From Metapseudomonas sp043392685 (GTDB lineage: Bacteria; Pseudomonadota; Gammaproteobacteria; Pseudomonadales; Pseudomonadaceae), in the NCBI GenBank assembly GCA_043392685.1, contig JBHZGM010000020.1: a DNA stretch of 64,000 nucleotides; one strand, 5' to 3'. Shown here in pieces: positions 16,981-26,545 of this stretch (position 1 is its first letter; each line of letters starts with the position of its first letter). The position numbers and the translations under genes were made by a program. Under the pieces are notes generated by a model. That model was given only the letters and a program-made list of their open reading frames with translations. It was not told the DNA's origin and searched no databases.

Positions 16981-17634
16981 GTGCGCTTGGCTCTTTTCGA
17001 CCTCGACAACACCCTCCTGGCTGGCGACAGCGACCACGCCTGGGGCGACTACCTGTGCCAACGCGGGATTCTCGACGGAATCGCCTACAAGGCACGCAAC
17101 GATGAGTTCTACCAGGACTACCTGGCCGGCCGCCTGAACATCCAGGACTACCTCAACTTCAGCCTGGAAATACTCGGTCGCACGGAAATGGTGCAACTGG
17201 AGCAGTGGCACCGCGAATTCATGCGCGACTGCATCGAACCCATCATCCTGCCCCGTGCCGAGGCCCTGCTGGCCGAACACCGCGCCGCCGGCGACAAGCT
17301 GCTGATCATCACCGCCACCAACCGCTTCGTCACGGCGCCCATCGCCACGCGCCTGGGGGTGGAAACCCTGCTGGCCACCGAATGCGAAATGGCCGATGGC
17401 CGCTACACCGGCCGCACCACCGACATCCCCTGCTTCCGCGAGGGCAAGGTGACGCGACTGGCACGCTGGCTCGCCGAAACCGGCCTCGACCTCGGCGACA
17501 GCACCTTCTACAGCGACTCGTTGAACGACCTTCCCCTGCTGGAACAGGTAACCCGCCCGGTGGCAGTGGACCCGGACCCGAAACTGCGCGCTGAGGCAGA
17601 GCGACGTGGCTGGCCGGTGATCTCGCTGCGCTAG
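16981..17634 (+). CDS. HAD-IB (SerB-like) phosphatase
   Basis: 217 residues from a GTG at 16981, which gives the family start RLALFDLDNTLL. The longer frame from 16909 adds 24 unconserved residues. HAD motifs: DLDNT (nucleophile Asp, residues 6-10), TATNR (motif II, near 104), Lys of the EGKVTRL segment (motif III, near 155) and YSDSLNDLPLL (motif IV, near 177). This resembles phosphoserine phosphatase-like hydrolases of histidinol-phosphate or phosphoserine type; the substrate cannot be set from sequence. Equivalent to PA0335 by position. Confidence 0.88.
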   Translation: MRLALFDLDNTLLAGDSDHAWGDYLCQRGILDGIAYKARNDEFYQDYLAGRLNIQDYLNFSLEILGRTEMVQLEQWHREFMRDCIEPIILPRAEALLAEHRAAGDKLLIITATNRFVTAPIATRLGVETLLATECEMADGRYTGRTTDIPCFREGKVTRLARWLAETGLDLGDSTFYSDSLNDLPLLEQVTRPVAVDPDPKLRAEAERRGWPVISLR

Positions 17635-17648
17635 CGCTCCCTGCCCGG

Positions 17649-18116
17649 TCAGAGCGGCTTGATCACCATCAACGCATGGATCGCCACCAGCACGCCCAGT
17701 ACGAACACCGCCAGGCGCACGCGCAATGCCAGATGGGCGGCGATCTGCGGTCCGGGCGCCTGGCTGTCCCGCAAGGCCTTGCGGGCGCGGTTGCGAATGC
17801 GCACTTGCAGCCAGAAAAGCGGCAGCCAGCAGAGTGCCGCCAGCAGATAAAGCCCGGTGCTCCACAGCAACCAGAGCTGCCCCACGGGCCAGCCACCCAC
17901 CTTGGCCAGGGCCAGGCCGGTCAGCGGCAGCAGCGCGGCGGAGCTGGCGATGAACCAGAGATCCAGCCTTACCAGCGAGGAAAAGGTGAGCGCAATCTGC
18001 TGGAGGTCGCCGCCTTTCCACGCCCGATAAGCGAAGAACAACCCGACCAGCACCGCGCCGAGCAGCACCGCAGCGAGCAGCCCGTGAACGGTCTTGAGCA
18101 GGAAATAGAGGCTCAT
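17649..18116 (-). CDS. DUF2269-type integral membrane protein (copy A)
   Basis: 155 residues with four predicted transmembrane helices (about 5-27, 50-72, 82-102 and 133-152) and the His-Gly pair VHGLLAA in the first helix, as in the DUF2269/predicted integral membrane family. It is clearly paralogous to the next gene: same length, same helix layout, shared LLWSTGLYLLA / LLGGATLYLFG region and shared MxxKPL C-terminus. The ATG at 18114-18116 is preferred to a GTG at 18125. Function unknown. Converges on the HAD gene with 14 bp between stops. Confidence 0.8.
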   Translation of the reverse strand: MSLYFLLKTVHGLLAAVLLGAVLVGLFFAYRAWKGGDLQQIALTFSSLVRLDLWFIASSAALLPLTGLALAKVGGWPVGQLWLLWSTGLYLLAALCWLPLFWLQVRIRNRARKALRDSQAPGPQIAAHLALRVRLAVFVLGVLVAIHALMVIKPL

Positions 18117-18135
18117 GCCGGGCACTGACGCCGCA

Positions 18136-18594
18136 TCAGAGCGGCTTGGCCAGCATCAGCGCCAGCACGGCGAGGAACAGTAGCAAGCCAACAACGCCGT
18201 AGGCGGCACCGAACCTGAGGCTGCGCTGCACCGCCGCCGAAACTGGCCCGCCCTCGGCCAGGGCCTGCTCCCGCAGGCGCGCAACACGACCGAACAGCAG
18301 CAGCCAGGCGATGCAGCCGAACAGGTAGAGGGTGGCGCCGCCCAGCAGCCAGGTCTGGCCCAGCGGGAGGCCGGCGAGGTTGACCATCCACCAGCCGCTG
18401 ACCGGCAGGGAGACGGCCACGAGAATCAGCAGCGGCACACCGATCAGCAGGATACGCCGCAGGCTCGAAGCGATCCGGGCAGCGTCGCCGGAGCGGAAGT
18501 TGCGCCAGCCGTACCAGGACAACCCCGCCAGTCCGCCGAAGAACAGCAGGGTGGCCAGGCCGTGGAGGATGCGGAACAGCAGGTAGTTTTCCAT
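18136..18594 (-). CDS. DUF2269-type integral membrane protein (copy B)
   Basis: 152 residues, four predicted transmembrane helices and the same architecture as the neighbouring copy A, including a His-Gly in helix 1 (ILHGLATLLFFGG) and the terminal LAKPL. Copy B lies upstream, with 19 bp between the genes, so both are probably made from one mRNA and may form a hetero-oligomer. Conserved His in the first helix could bind heme or metal, but that is only a suggestion. No function is assigned. Positional equivalents are PA0332/PA0333. Confidence 0.8.
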   Translation of the reverse strand: MENYLLFRILHGLATLLFFGGLAGLSWYGWRNFRSGDAARIASSLRRILLIGVPLLILVAVSLPVSGWWMVNLAGLPLGQTWLLGGATLYLFGCIAWLLLFGRVARLREQALAEGGPVSAAVQRSLRFGAAYGVVGLLLFLAVLALMLAKPL

Positions 18595-18668
18595 GGAACA
18601 TTTCCTTGTCAGCGAAAGCGGCTGCGAGAAAGCCTAGCAGCCGCCCGGTCCGGCGCGCCCAGGCGTCC

Positions 18669-20183
<1,515 letters not shown>

Positions 20184-20249
20184 CGTGGCTTCACTGGCGG
20201 GTATTTCAGGGGAGGACGGAGTCTACCGCAGGGATTCGTCGGGCGACCA

Positions 20250-20285
20250 CATGGTTTGCGGGGTTTAGCGGCTATAATCCGCGCC
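20250..20285 (+). promoter_or_regulatory. Sigma-70 -10 box (TATAAT) for rpiA
   Basis: A perfect TATAAT lies at 20273-20278, 36 bp before the rpiA ATG. The -35 region (about 20250-20256, ATGGTTT) is weak. Transcription would begin near 20285 and give a leader of about 29 nt. Confidence 0.6.
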
Positions 20286-20313
20286 CTCGACACTCCTCCA
20301 ATCGGACCCCAGC

Positions 20314-20985
20314 ATGACCCAGGACCAGCTCAAGCAGGCCGTCGCCCAGGCCGCCATCGACTTCATCCTCCCCAAACTCGATGACAAGAGCATCATCGGC
20401 GTCGGCACCGGCTCCACCGCCAACTTCTTCATCGACCTGCTGGCCCAGCACAAGATGGCATTCGACGGTGCCGTGGCCAGCTCCGAGGCCACCGCCCAGC
20501 GCCTGAAGGGCCACGGCATCCCGGTGTACGACCTGAACAGCGTCAGCGACCTCGAGTTCTATGTCGATGGCGCCGACGAGAGCAACGAGCGCCTCGAACT
20601 GATCAAGGGCGGCGGCGCGGCCCTGACCCGCGAGAAGATCGTCGCGGCGGTGGCCAGGACCTTCATCTGCATCGCCGACGAGAGCAAGCTGGTGCCCATC
20701 CTCGGCACCTTCCCGTTGCCGGTGGAAGTCATTCCCATGGCCCGCAGCCACGTGGCCCGCCAACTGGTGAAGCTGGGCGGCGACCCGGTCTACCGCGAAG
20801 GTGTGCTGACCGACAACGGCAACATCATCCTCGATGTTTACAACCTGCAGATCGACAGCCCGGCGAAGCTGGAAGAGCAAATCAACAACATCGTCGGCGT
20901 GGTCACCAACGGCCTGTTCGCCCAGCGTCCGGCCGACCTGCTGCTGCTCGGCACCAAGGACGGCGTGAAAAGCATCGCGCCCTGA
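20314..20985 (+). CDS. rpiA: Ribose-5-phosphate isomerase A
   Basis: 223 residues, the normal RpiA length. Signature segments are GVGTGSTANFFID (phosphate loop, near residue 28), the DGADESNE motif near 88 (catalytic Asp residues) and KGGGAALTREKI near 98 with the catalytic Glu/Lys. It interconverts ribose-5-phosphate and ribulose-5-phosphate in the pentose phosphate pathway. Divergent from ilvA, as in P. aeruginosa (PA0330/PA0331). A 7-bp hairpin (21023-21029 / 21036-21042) follows the gene without a T-tract. Confidence 0.97.
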   Translation: MTQDQLKQAVAQAAIDFILPKLDDKSIIGVGTGSTANFFIDLLAQHKMAFDGAVASSEATAQRLKGHGIPVYDLNSVSDLEFYVDGADESNERLELIKGGGAALTREKIVAAVARTFICIADESKLVPILGTFPLPVEVIPMARSHVARQLVKLGGDPVYREGVLTDNGNIILDVYNLQIDSPAKLEEQINNIVGVVTNGLFAQRPADLLLLGTKDGVKSIAP

Positions 20986-21069
20986 CGCGACTTCCCGGCC
21001 AAACCGTCTAGATTTGATGGCTACGGCGCCTTGGTGCGCCGTCCACTGCCACAGACCAGGAGGTACCCC

Positions 21070-21402
21070 ATGGCCGGGAAATTCCATCTGAAGAAGGCCA
21101 ACGATGGCCAGTTCCACTTCAATTTGAACGCCGGCAACGGCGAGACCATCCTCACCAGCGAGCTGTACAAGGCCAAGGATTCCGCCTTGAACGGCATCGA
21201 ATCGGTACGCAAGAACGCCGTTCGTGAAGGCGCCTTCGAAAGCAAGACCGCCAGCAACGGCAAGTTCTATTTCGTGCTCAAGGCCACCAACGGCCAGGTC
21301 ATCGGCCAGAGCCAGATGTATGCCAGCGCCGCCAGCGCCAGCGCGGGCATCGAATCGGTGAAGAAAAACGCCCCCGACGCCACCCTCGACGATGACAGCT
21401 GA
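21070..21402 (+). CDS. YegP/DUF1508 family protein with two tandem repeats
   Basis: 110 residues from the ATG at 21070, which has a strong AGGAGG (21058-21063) six bases upstream. The reading frame extends to 21031 but without a ribosome site. The protein is an internal duplication of about 50 residues: each half has the GKF/YFxLxAxNGxxI core, then a SxxYxS/A segment and SAxxGIESVxKNA. DUF1508 proteins are small alpha/beta folds of unknown function. Its TGA (21400-21402) abuts the stop of the convergent carP-like gene at 21403, inside TGATCA. Confidence 0.9.
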   Translation: MAGKFHLKKANDGQFHFNLNAGNGETILTSELYKAKDSALNGIESVRKNAVREGAFESKTASNGKFYFVLKATNGQVIGQSQMYASAASASAGIESVKKNAPDATLDDDS

Positions 21403-22329
21403 TCAGTCGCCTGCCTGTTTGCGGAACACGTAGAACAGGTTCGGCTCACTGACCAGATAGAGGTTGCCCTCGTTGTCCATGGCCACCCCTTCGGCCTGCG
21501 GCACCGCCCGCTGCAGGCCATGCATCCCGCGCAGCAGCGACAGGGTGCTGATCGGGCGGCCGTCGGCGTTCAGCTCCAGCACCAGCCGCGACTCATCCGA
21601 CAGCGCCAGCAGGTGGCCGCTGCGGTCGTCGTATTGCAGGCTGGAAAGATCGCGGACAAAGAGCCGGGCGTCACGCTTGGGATTGTCCACCACGTGCACG
21701 GCGAACGGCTTGTCCGGGTTGCTGTGGGGGAATCCGTGGATCTCGTAGATCCGCACCGGGTCGCGCTCCTTGGCCACGAACAGGCGCTGGCCGGCCGGGT
21801 CGTAGGCCAGCCCCTCGAAGCCCTTGTTGCCGGACAGGCCGATGCCGAGGGAAAGCTGCTGGGAGTCGGCGGCATCGATGAAGGTGGTGTCTTCTTGCAC
21901 GCGCACCTTGATGAGGCGTTGCAGGCGCTCGTCGGTGATCACGTAGACGCCCTTGCTGATGTACTCGATGGCTTCCGGATCGCCGAATCCCACCAGCGGG
22001 ATGCGGCGGATCAGGTGGCCATCCAGGGACAGCTCGATGATTTCCGGACGCTGGTTGGTCACGGTGAAGAGGCTGTGGCGATCGGGGTCGTAGGTCAGCG
22101 CGGAAACATCGTCGACCAGGCCTTCGATGGGCCTGGCCTCGATGTCCACCCGATAGTCCGGCAGCCAGATCGAGCGCTCCCGCCACTCCGAGGCGTGGCG
22201 CCATTCTTGCAGGATGAACAGGCCCCGCTCGAAGAGCCGGAACTGCTGGGCAGCGACGCCGAGCAGCACCAGCAGCAGGAGCAGAAAAGCGGCAAGCAGC
22301 CGCCACGGGGTCAGGAGTGGACGCATCAA
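21403..22329 (-). CDS. carP: CarP-like SdiA-regulated-domain protein (periplasmic beta-propeller)
   Basis: 308 residues. An N-terminal transmembrane/signal segment (about 12-30) precedes a beta-propeller with repeated blades (LTYDPDRHSLFTVTN, FEGLAYDPAGQRLFVAKE, LSSLQYDDRSGHLLAL, AEGVAMDNEGNLYLVSEPNLFYVF). This is the SdiA-regulated/YjiK family, phytase-like in fold. The P. aeruginosa homologue PA0327, as I recall it, is CarP, a Ca2+-induced protein under the CarSR two-component system. A degenerate pair CTGAA-N6-CTTAA (22386-22401) lies upstream. A paralogue is encoded at 29382-30311. Ligand unknown. Confidence 0.85.
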   Translation of the reverse strand: MMRPLLTPWRLLAAFLLLLLVLLGVAAQQFRLFERGLFILQEWRHASEWRERSIWLPDYRVDIEARPIEGLVDDVSALTYDPDRHSLFTVTNQRPEIIELSLDGHLIRRIPLVGFGDPEAIEYISKGVYVITDERLQRLIKVRVQEDTTFIDAADSQQLSLGIGLSGNKGFEGLAYDPAGQRLFVAKERDPVRIYEIHGFPHSNPDKPFAVHVVDNPKRDARLFVRDLSSLQYDDRSGHLLALSDESRLVLELNADGRPISTLSLLRGMHGLQRAVPQAEGVAMDNEGNLYLVSEPNLFYVFRKQAGD

Positions 22330-22385
22330 TCAGGACTCTGGAATTCAGGACGCGGCGAAGGATACAGAGCGCACCGAATTGCTAC

Positions 22386-22401
22386 CTGAATTGAAGCTTA
22401 A
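22386..22401. promoter_or_regulatory. Degenerate CTTAA-type half-site pair upstream of the carP-like gene
   Basis: CTGAA (22386-22390) and CTTAA (22397-22401) are separated by six bases, an 11-bp period identical to the better triple site upstream of carO. It lies 57-72 bp upstream of the carP-like start. One half-site deviates, so this is tentative. Confidence 0.35.
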
Positions 22402-22444
22402 AGCCCGAACAAAGGCATGGCGGGCGTTACAAAAGGGGACGGAT

Positions 22445-23461
22445 ATGGCCACCTCGCTGCTACCGGAAGAACGCGCACTCACCACCTTGCACACCATCGC
22501 CCTGGCGGTGGCGACCCTGGCCAGCGGCGACGCCGACCGAAGGCTGCTCCTGGAGGGCAGCGGCGTGTCCTGCAGCGACCTCGACACCCCCGACAAACTG
22601 ATCACCCACGCCCAGGAACTGCGCGTCTTCGCCAATGCGCTGGCCAACACCCGCGACCCCGCCCTGGGCCTGTCCCTCGGCTTGCGCATGCACGTGTCCG
22701 CCTACGGCATGCTCGGCTACACCATGCTCGCCAGCCGCACCCTGCGCGATGCCCTGACCATCGCGCTCGACCGCCCGGCGCTTCTGGGCACTTATTTCAA
22801 GCTGAGTCTGGAAGAGGATGGCGACGAGGCTCGCCTGATCGCCGTCGGTTATCGCTACGCGCCGGAGCTGACGGTGTTCAACAGCGAGCTGTGCCTGACC
22901 TCGCTGCTCACCGTGCTGCAGGACCTGCTCGGCGCCCGTATCCGCCCGCTGCGGGTGTGCCTGTCCTACCGGCCACCGCTGCACGCCGCCACCTATGAAC
23001 GGATACTCGGCTGCCCGGTGGAATTCGGCGCCTCGCGCAACGCCCTGTGCTTCGACGCCGCGCTGCTCGACCGGACCTTGCCGCTGGCCGACCCGGTCAC
23101 CTGCCACTACGGGCTGCAGCAATGCCTCAAGCTCGACGCCCAGCTCGACAGCCGCCATGACGTGCTCGAACAGATTCGCCACCATCTGGCCGGCAACCTG
23201 CGCGAAGCCTGCGACCTGGACAGCGTGGCGCGCCAGCTGCACCGTTCCGAGCGCACCCTGCGCCGCCACCTCCGGCAGTTGAACACCAGCTTCCAGCGCC
23301 TGCTGGACGAAGTGCGCTACGACAAGGCGCGCCAGTTGCTGGTGCAGACCGACCTGCCCATCTACCTGATCGCCGAACAGCTCGGCTACAGCGAAACCGC
23401 CAGCTTCCGCCATGCCTTCCAGCGCTGGAGCGGCCAGTCGCCGAGCCTGTATCGGCGCTAG
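22445..23461 (+). CDS. AraC-family transcriptional regulator
   Basis: 338 residues from the ATG at 22445. The N-terminal ~190 residues resemble the arabinose-binding-like domain of OruR/ArgR-type regulators (LGLRMHVSAYGMLGYTMLAS near 80). The C-terminal ~100 residues carry two helix-turn-helix motifs (DLDSVARQLHRSERTLRRHL and IYLIAEQLGYSETASFRHAF) ending in RWSGQSPSLYRR. It is transcribed toward the polyamine-type ABC operon, 309 bp before it, and may control it. Divergent from the carP-like gene. The effector cannot be told from sequence. Confidence 0.9.
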   Translation: MATSLLPEERALTTLHTIALAVATLASGDADRRLLLEGSGVSCSDLDTPDKLITHAQELRVFANALANTRDPALGLSLGLRMHVSAYGMLGYTMLASRTLRDALTIALDRPALLGTYFKLSLEEDGDEARLIAVGYRYAPELTVFNSELCLTSLLTVLQDLLGARIRPLRVCLSYRPPLHAATYERILGCPVEFGASRNALCFDAALLDRTLPLADPVTCHYGLQQCLKLDAQLDSRHDVLEQIRHHLAGNLREACDLDSVARQLHRSERTLRRHLRQLNTSFQRLLDEVRYDKARQLLVQTDLPIYLIAEQLGYSETASFRHAFQRWSGQSPSLYRR

Positions 23462-23770
23462 CGATCGCTGCGACCTGATCTTTTGTGGGGGCGAATTCAT
23501 TCGCCAAGGACAGCGCAGCTGTCCCGCCCGACTCCGTAGGGCAGACCTGCGGCCTGCTTGGCGATTGAAATCGCCCCTACAGGAGGGCACCCAGTCCCGC
23601 CTCTGCGACCTCCATCACACCCCACAACTTGGCCGAAAATATCCCCTTTTGACCTGATCTATCGTTCTTCTGAAAGCAGGGCCGCTGACAGAATCGGGAC
23701 AAACAAGGGCCGCTTCACCAGCAGAAAAAAGAAGCCCAATAAGAACAGACCCTTAGAGCTTGTGATCAGC
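23462..23770. promoter_or_regulatory. 309-bp intergenic region upstream of the polyamine-type ABC operon
   Basis: The left part is a repeat element (23485-23581). The right part (23582-23770) is less GC-rich than its surroundings and holds TTGACC at 23649-23654, a possible -35, and a direct repeat GGGCCGCT at about 23681 and 23709. I see no clear -10 and no good Shine-Dalgarno before the ATG at 23771. This is the likely control region for the operon. Confidence 0.4.
23485..23581. repeat. REP-like inverted repeat element, copy 1 (divergent right arm)
   Basis: The left arm GTGGGGGCGAATTCATTCGC (23485-23504) is identical to copies 2 and 3. The right arm GGCGATTGAAATCGCCCCTA (23560-23579) is a related but different sequence, of the TAGGGGCGATTTCAATCGCC type. 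The core is about 55 bp. It looks like a hybrid of two repeat families. Confidence 0.8.
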
Positions 23771-24820
23771 ATGACTAGCGCGATCAGCGTCGAACGTGTG
23801 TGCATGGAGTTCGGTGATCCGGGGCAGGGCGTGAAGGCCCTCGACGATGTTTCCCTGGAAATCCGCGCCAACGAGTTCTTCACCCTCCTCGGCCCATCGG
23901 GCTGCGGCAAGACCACCCTCTTGCGACTCATCGCCGGCTTCGAGCAACCCAGCTCCGGCGCCATCCGCCTCTACGGCGAGCCCATGCAGGGCCTCCCGCC
24001 CTTCCGCCGGCCGGTCAATACCGTGTTCCAGAGCTACGCCCTGTTCCCCCACATGACGGTGGCGCAGAACATCGCCTTCGGCCTGGAGATGCGGGGGCTT
24101 GGCCGCAACGAAATCGAGCAGACCGTGCAGCGCATGCTGGAGCTGGTGAAGCTGCCGGACGTGGGCGGGCGCCGCGCCGACCAGCTCTCCGGCGGCCAGC
24201 AGCAGCGCATCGCCCTGGCCCGCGCCCTGGCCAACAAGCCCAAGGTGCTGCTGCTCGACGAGTCCCTTTCGGCGCTGGACCAGAAGCTGCGCAAGGACAT
24301 GCAGATCGAGCTCAAGCGCCTGCAGCACGAGACCGGCATCACCTTCATCTTCGTCACCCACGACCAGGAAGAAGCCCTGACCATGTCCGACCGCATTGCG
24401 GTCATGAGTCGTGGCCGCATCCTCCAGGTCGGCACGCCGACGGAAATCTACGAAGCGCCGCTGAACCGCACGGTGGCGGACTTCATCGGCGAAACCAACT
24501 TCCTCGAAGGCGAAGCCCTGGAGCGCGGCGTGCTGCTGCCCGACGGCCAGTTGCTCAGCGCCTTCAGCCCCCGCCGCGGGCCCATCACCCTGGCGATCCG
24601 CCCGGAGCGCACCAGCCTCGACGAACAAGGCAACCTGGCCGGCGAGATCGACAACGTGGTCTATGTCGGTACCGACACCGTTTACCACCTCAACATCGCC
24701 GGGCAGAGCGGTTTCCGCGTGCGCCAGCAGAACCGCAACGGCGCGCTGAATGCCTATTCGGCAGGTGAGAAGGTACGGGTCCAGGTGCCCAGCGAAGCCA
24801 TCCGGGTACTGACCGAATGA
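23771..24820 (+). CDS. Polyamine-type ABC transporter ATP-binding protein (PotA/PotG family)
   Basis: 349 residues. Walker A GPSGCGKTT (about 38-46), Q-loop in FQSYALFPHMT, signature LSGGQQQR near 139, Walker B VLLLDES near 159 (Ser replaces the common Pro), D-loop SALD and H-loop VTHDQEEA near 195. A C-terminal TOBE/OB domain (about 270-345) is typical of PotA. Start ATG 23771; ribosome site is poor. It overlaps the first permease by 4 bp. With the two permeases and binding protein it forms an importer of the putrescine/spermidine class. Substrate is not provable from sequence. Confidence 0.93.
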   Translation: MTSAISVERVCMEFGDPGQGVKALDDVSLEIRANEFFTLLGPSGCGKTTLLRLIAGFEQPSSGAIRLYGEPMQGLPPFRRPVNTVFQSYALFPHMTVAQNIAFGLEMRGLGRNEIEQTVQRMLELVKLPDVGGRRADQLSGGQQQRIALARALANKPKVLLLDESLSALDQKLRKDMQIELKRLQHETGITFIFVTHDQEEALTMSDRIAVMSRGRILQVGTPTEIYEAPLNRTVADFIGETNFLEGEALERGVLLPDGQLLSAFSPRRGPITLAIRPERTSLDEQGNLAGEIDNVVYVGTDTVYHLNIAGQSGFRVRQQNRNGALNAYSAGEKVRVQVPSEAIRVLTE

Positions 24821-25731
24821 GCACCCTGCGCGCCCTGGCCGAACGCCGCCTGCTGCGCCGGCGCCTGTTGCTGACCAGCCCGGCCATGCTCACCCTGCTG
24901 GTGTTCCTGCTGCTGCCGCTGGGGATCATGTTCCTGGTGTCGGTCCTGGTGCCCGGCGACTACGGCGGCGTGAAGTGGGACCAGTATTCGCTGGAGGCCT
25001 ACGTCAACTTCCTCTACGAGCGCGACCTGGACGACAGCCTGGTGTTCAACACCGACTACCTGCAGATCTTCCAGCGCTCGTTCTGGCTCTCGGTACTGAC
25101 TACCGTCGGCTGCCTGCTGATCGGCTTCCCCACTGCCCTCTACCTGGCGCTGCAGAGCGAGCGCAAACGCAACCTGCTGCTGTTCCTGGTCACGGTGCCC
25201 TTCTGGACCAACCTGCTGGTGCGCGTCTATGCGTGGATCCTGCTGCTGCGCAATGGCGGCCTGGTGGACAGCGGCCTCGGCGTCTTCGGCCTGTCCGACG
25301 GCGCGCTGGGCCTGCTCTACACCGACGTCGCCGTGGTGATCGGCCTGCTCTACACCTTCCTGCCGTTCATGGTCCTGCCCATCTACACCAGCCTGGAGAA
25401 ACTCGACTGGCGCCTGGTGGAGGCCGCCTTCGACCTGGGTGCCAACCGCTTCCAGGCCCTGCGCCGGGTCATCGTGCCGCTGGCCATGCCGGGGATTGCC
25501 GCCGGCGCCATCCTGGTGTTCATCCCGTCACTGGGCAACTACATCATTCCCGAGCTGCTGGGGGGCGGTAAGTCGCTGATGATCGGCAACCTGATCCAGC
25601 TGCAGTTCGGCGCGTCCCACAACTGGCCGCTGGGCGCCGCACTGTCCTTCGCCCTGCTCGGTTTCGTGCTGTTGGCGATGCTGCTCTACAGCCTGCGCTT
25701 CAAGCAGGCCGCCGGGGGAGGCCATTCATGA
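24817..25731 (+). CDS. Polyamine-type ABC transporter permease (PotB/PotH family)
   Basis: 304 residues with six predicted transmembrane helices, the first near 20-42 (AMLTLLVFLLLPLGIMFLV). The permease EAA loop is seen as EAAFDLGANRFQALRRVIVPLAMPGI near 205-230. It couples to the ATPase at 23771-24820 through that loop. Start and stop overlap its neighbours by 4 bp each (ATGA), so the operon is translationally coupled. The protein has an expanded first periplasmic loop (about 45-85) as in PotB/PotH. Confidence 0.92.
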   Translation: MSTLRALAERRLLRRRLLLTSPAMLTLLVFLLLPLGIMFLVSVLVPGDYGGVKWDQYSLEAYVNFLYERDLDDSLVFNTDYLQIFQRSFWLSVLTTVGCLLIGFPTALYLALQSERKRNLLLFLVTVPFWTNLLVRVYAWILLLRNGGLVDSGLGVFGLSDGALGLLYTDVAVVIGLLYTFLPFMVLPIYTSLEKLDWRLVEAAFDLGANRFQALRRVIVPLAMPGIAAGAILVFIPSLGNYIIPELLGGGKSLMIGNLIQLQFGASHNWPLGAALSFALLGFVLLAMLLYSLRFKQAAGGGHS

Positions 25732-26516
25732 ACATGCAGAACCCGCTCTGGCGCTTCACCGGGGTACGGCCCACCGCCTGGCTGTTCTTCGCCTTCCTCT
25801 ACGTGCCGATCCTGGTGCTGGTGGTGCTGAGCTTCAACGGTGGCCAGTCGGCGACCATCTGGGAAAGCTTCAGCCTGAAGTGGTACAGGGTGGTGGCCAA
25901 CGACCCGGAGATCGTCCGCGCGGCGAAGAATTCGCTGATCGTCGCCACCTTCGCCACGCTGATTTCCACCGCCCTGGCCACCCTCGCCGCCCTCGGCATG
26001 CGCGGCCGTGCCTTCCATGGGCAGACACTGATGAGCGGCGTACTCGGCCTGCCACTGCTGGTGCCGGAAATCGTCACCGCCGTGGCCACCCTGATGTTCT
26101 TCGCCTTCATCGGGCTCAAGCTCTCGCTGTTCACCATCCTCATCGCCCACGTGGTGTTCTGCATCCCCTTCGCCTACCTGCCGATCCGCGCTCGCCTGGA
26201 AGGCATGGACCCGCGCCTGGCCGAAGCCGCCGCAGACCTCTACGCCTCTCCCTGGAAGGCGTTCTGGAAGGTGACCTTCCCGCTGCTGATGCCCGGCATC
26301 CTCTCCGGAGCGATGCTGGCGTTCATCATTTCCATGGACGACTTCGTCATCACCTACTTCGTCGCCGGAGCAGGCTCCACCACTCTGCCGGTGTACATCT
26401 TCAGTTCGATCAGAATGGGGATTTCCCCGAAGATCAACGCCATCTCCTCGATCATTCTCGTGATTTCCATAGCTTTCGTTGCATTGTCCTACTACGTCGG
26501 GCAGCGCAAGCGCTGA
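25728..26516 (+). CDS. Polyamine-type ABC transporter permease (PotC/PotI family)
   Basis: 262 residues, six predicted transmembrane helices, first at about 15-37 (AWLFFAFLYVPILVLVVLSF). The EAA loop is EAAADLYASPWKAFWKVTFPLLMPG near 165-190. PotC-family features include SFNGGQSATIWESFSLKWY after helix 1 and the SMDDFVITYF segment near 203. Partner of the preceding permease, which it overlaps by 4 bp; 29 bp before the binding-protein gene. Confidence 0.92.
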   Translation: MNMQNPLWRFTGVRPTAWLFFAFLYVPILVLVVLSFNGGQSATIWESFSLKWYRVVANDPEIVRAAKNSLIVATFATLISTALATLAALGMRGRAFHGQTLMSGVLGLPLLVPEIVTAVATLMFFAFIGLKLSLFTILIAHVVFCIPFAYLPIRARLEGMDPRLAEAAADLYASPWKAFWKVTFPLLMPGILSGAMLAFIISMDDFVITYFVAGAGSTTLPVYIFSSIRMGISPKINAISSIILVISIAFVALSYYVGQRKR

Positions 26517-26545
26517 CCCGTCCTCGACCAGCAAGGAGCTTGACC

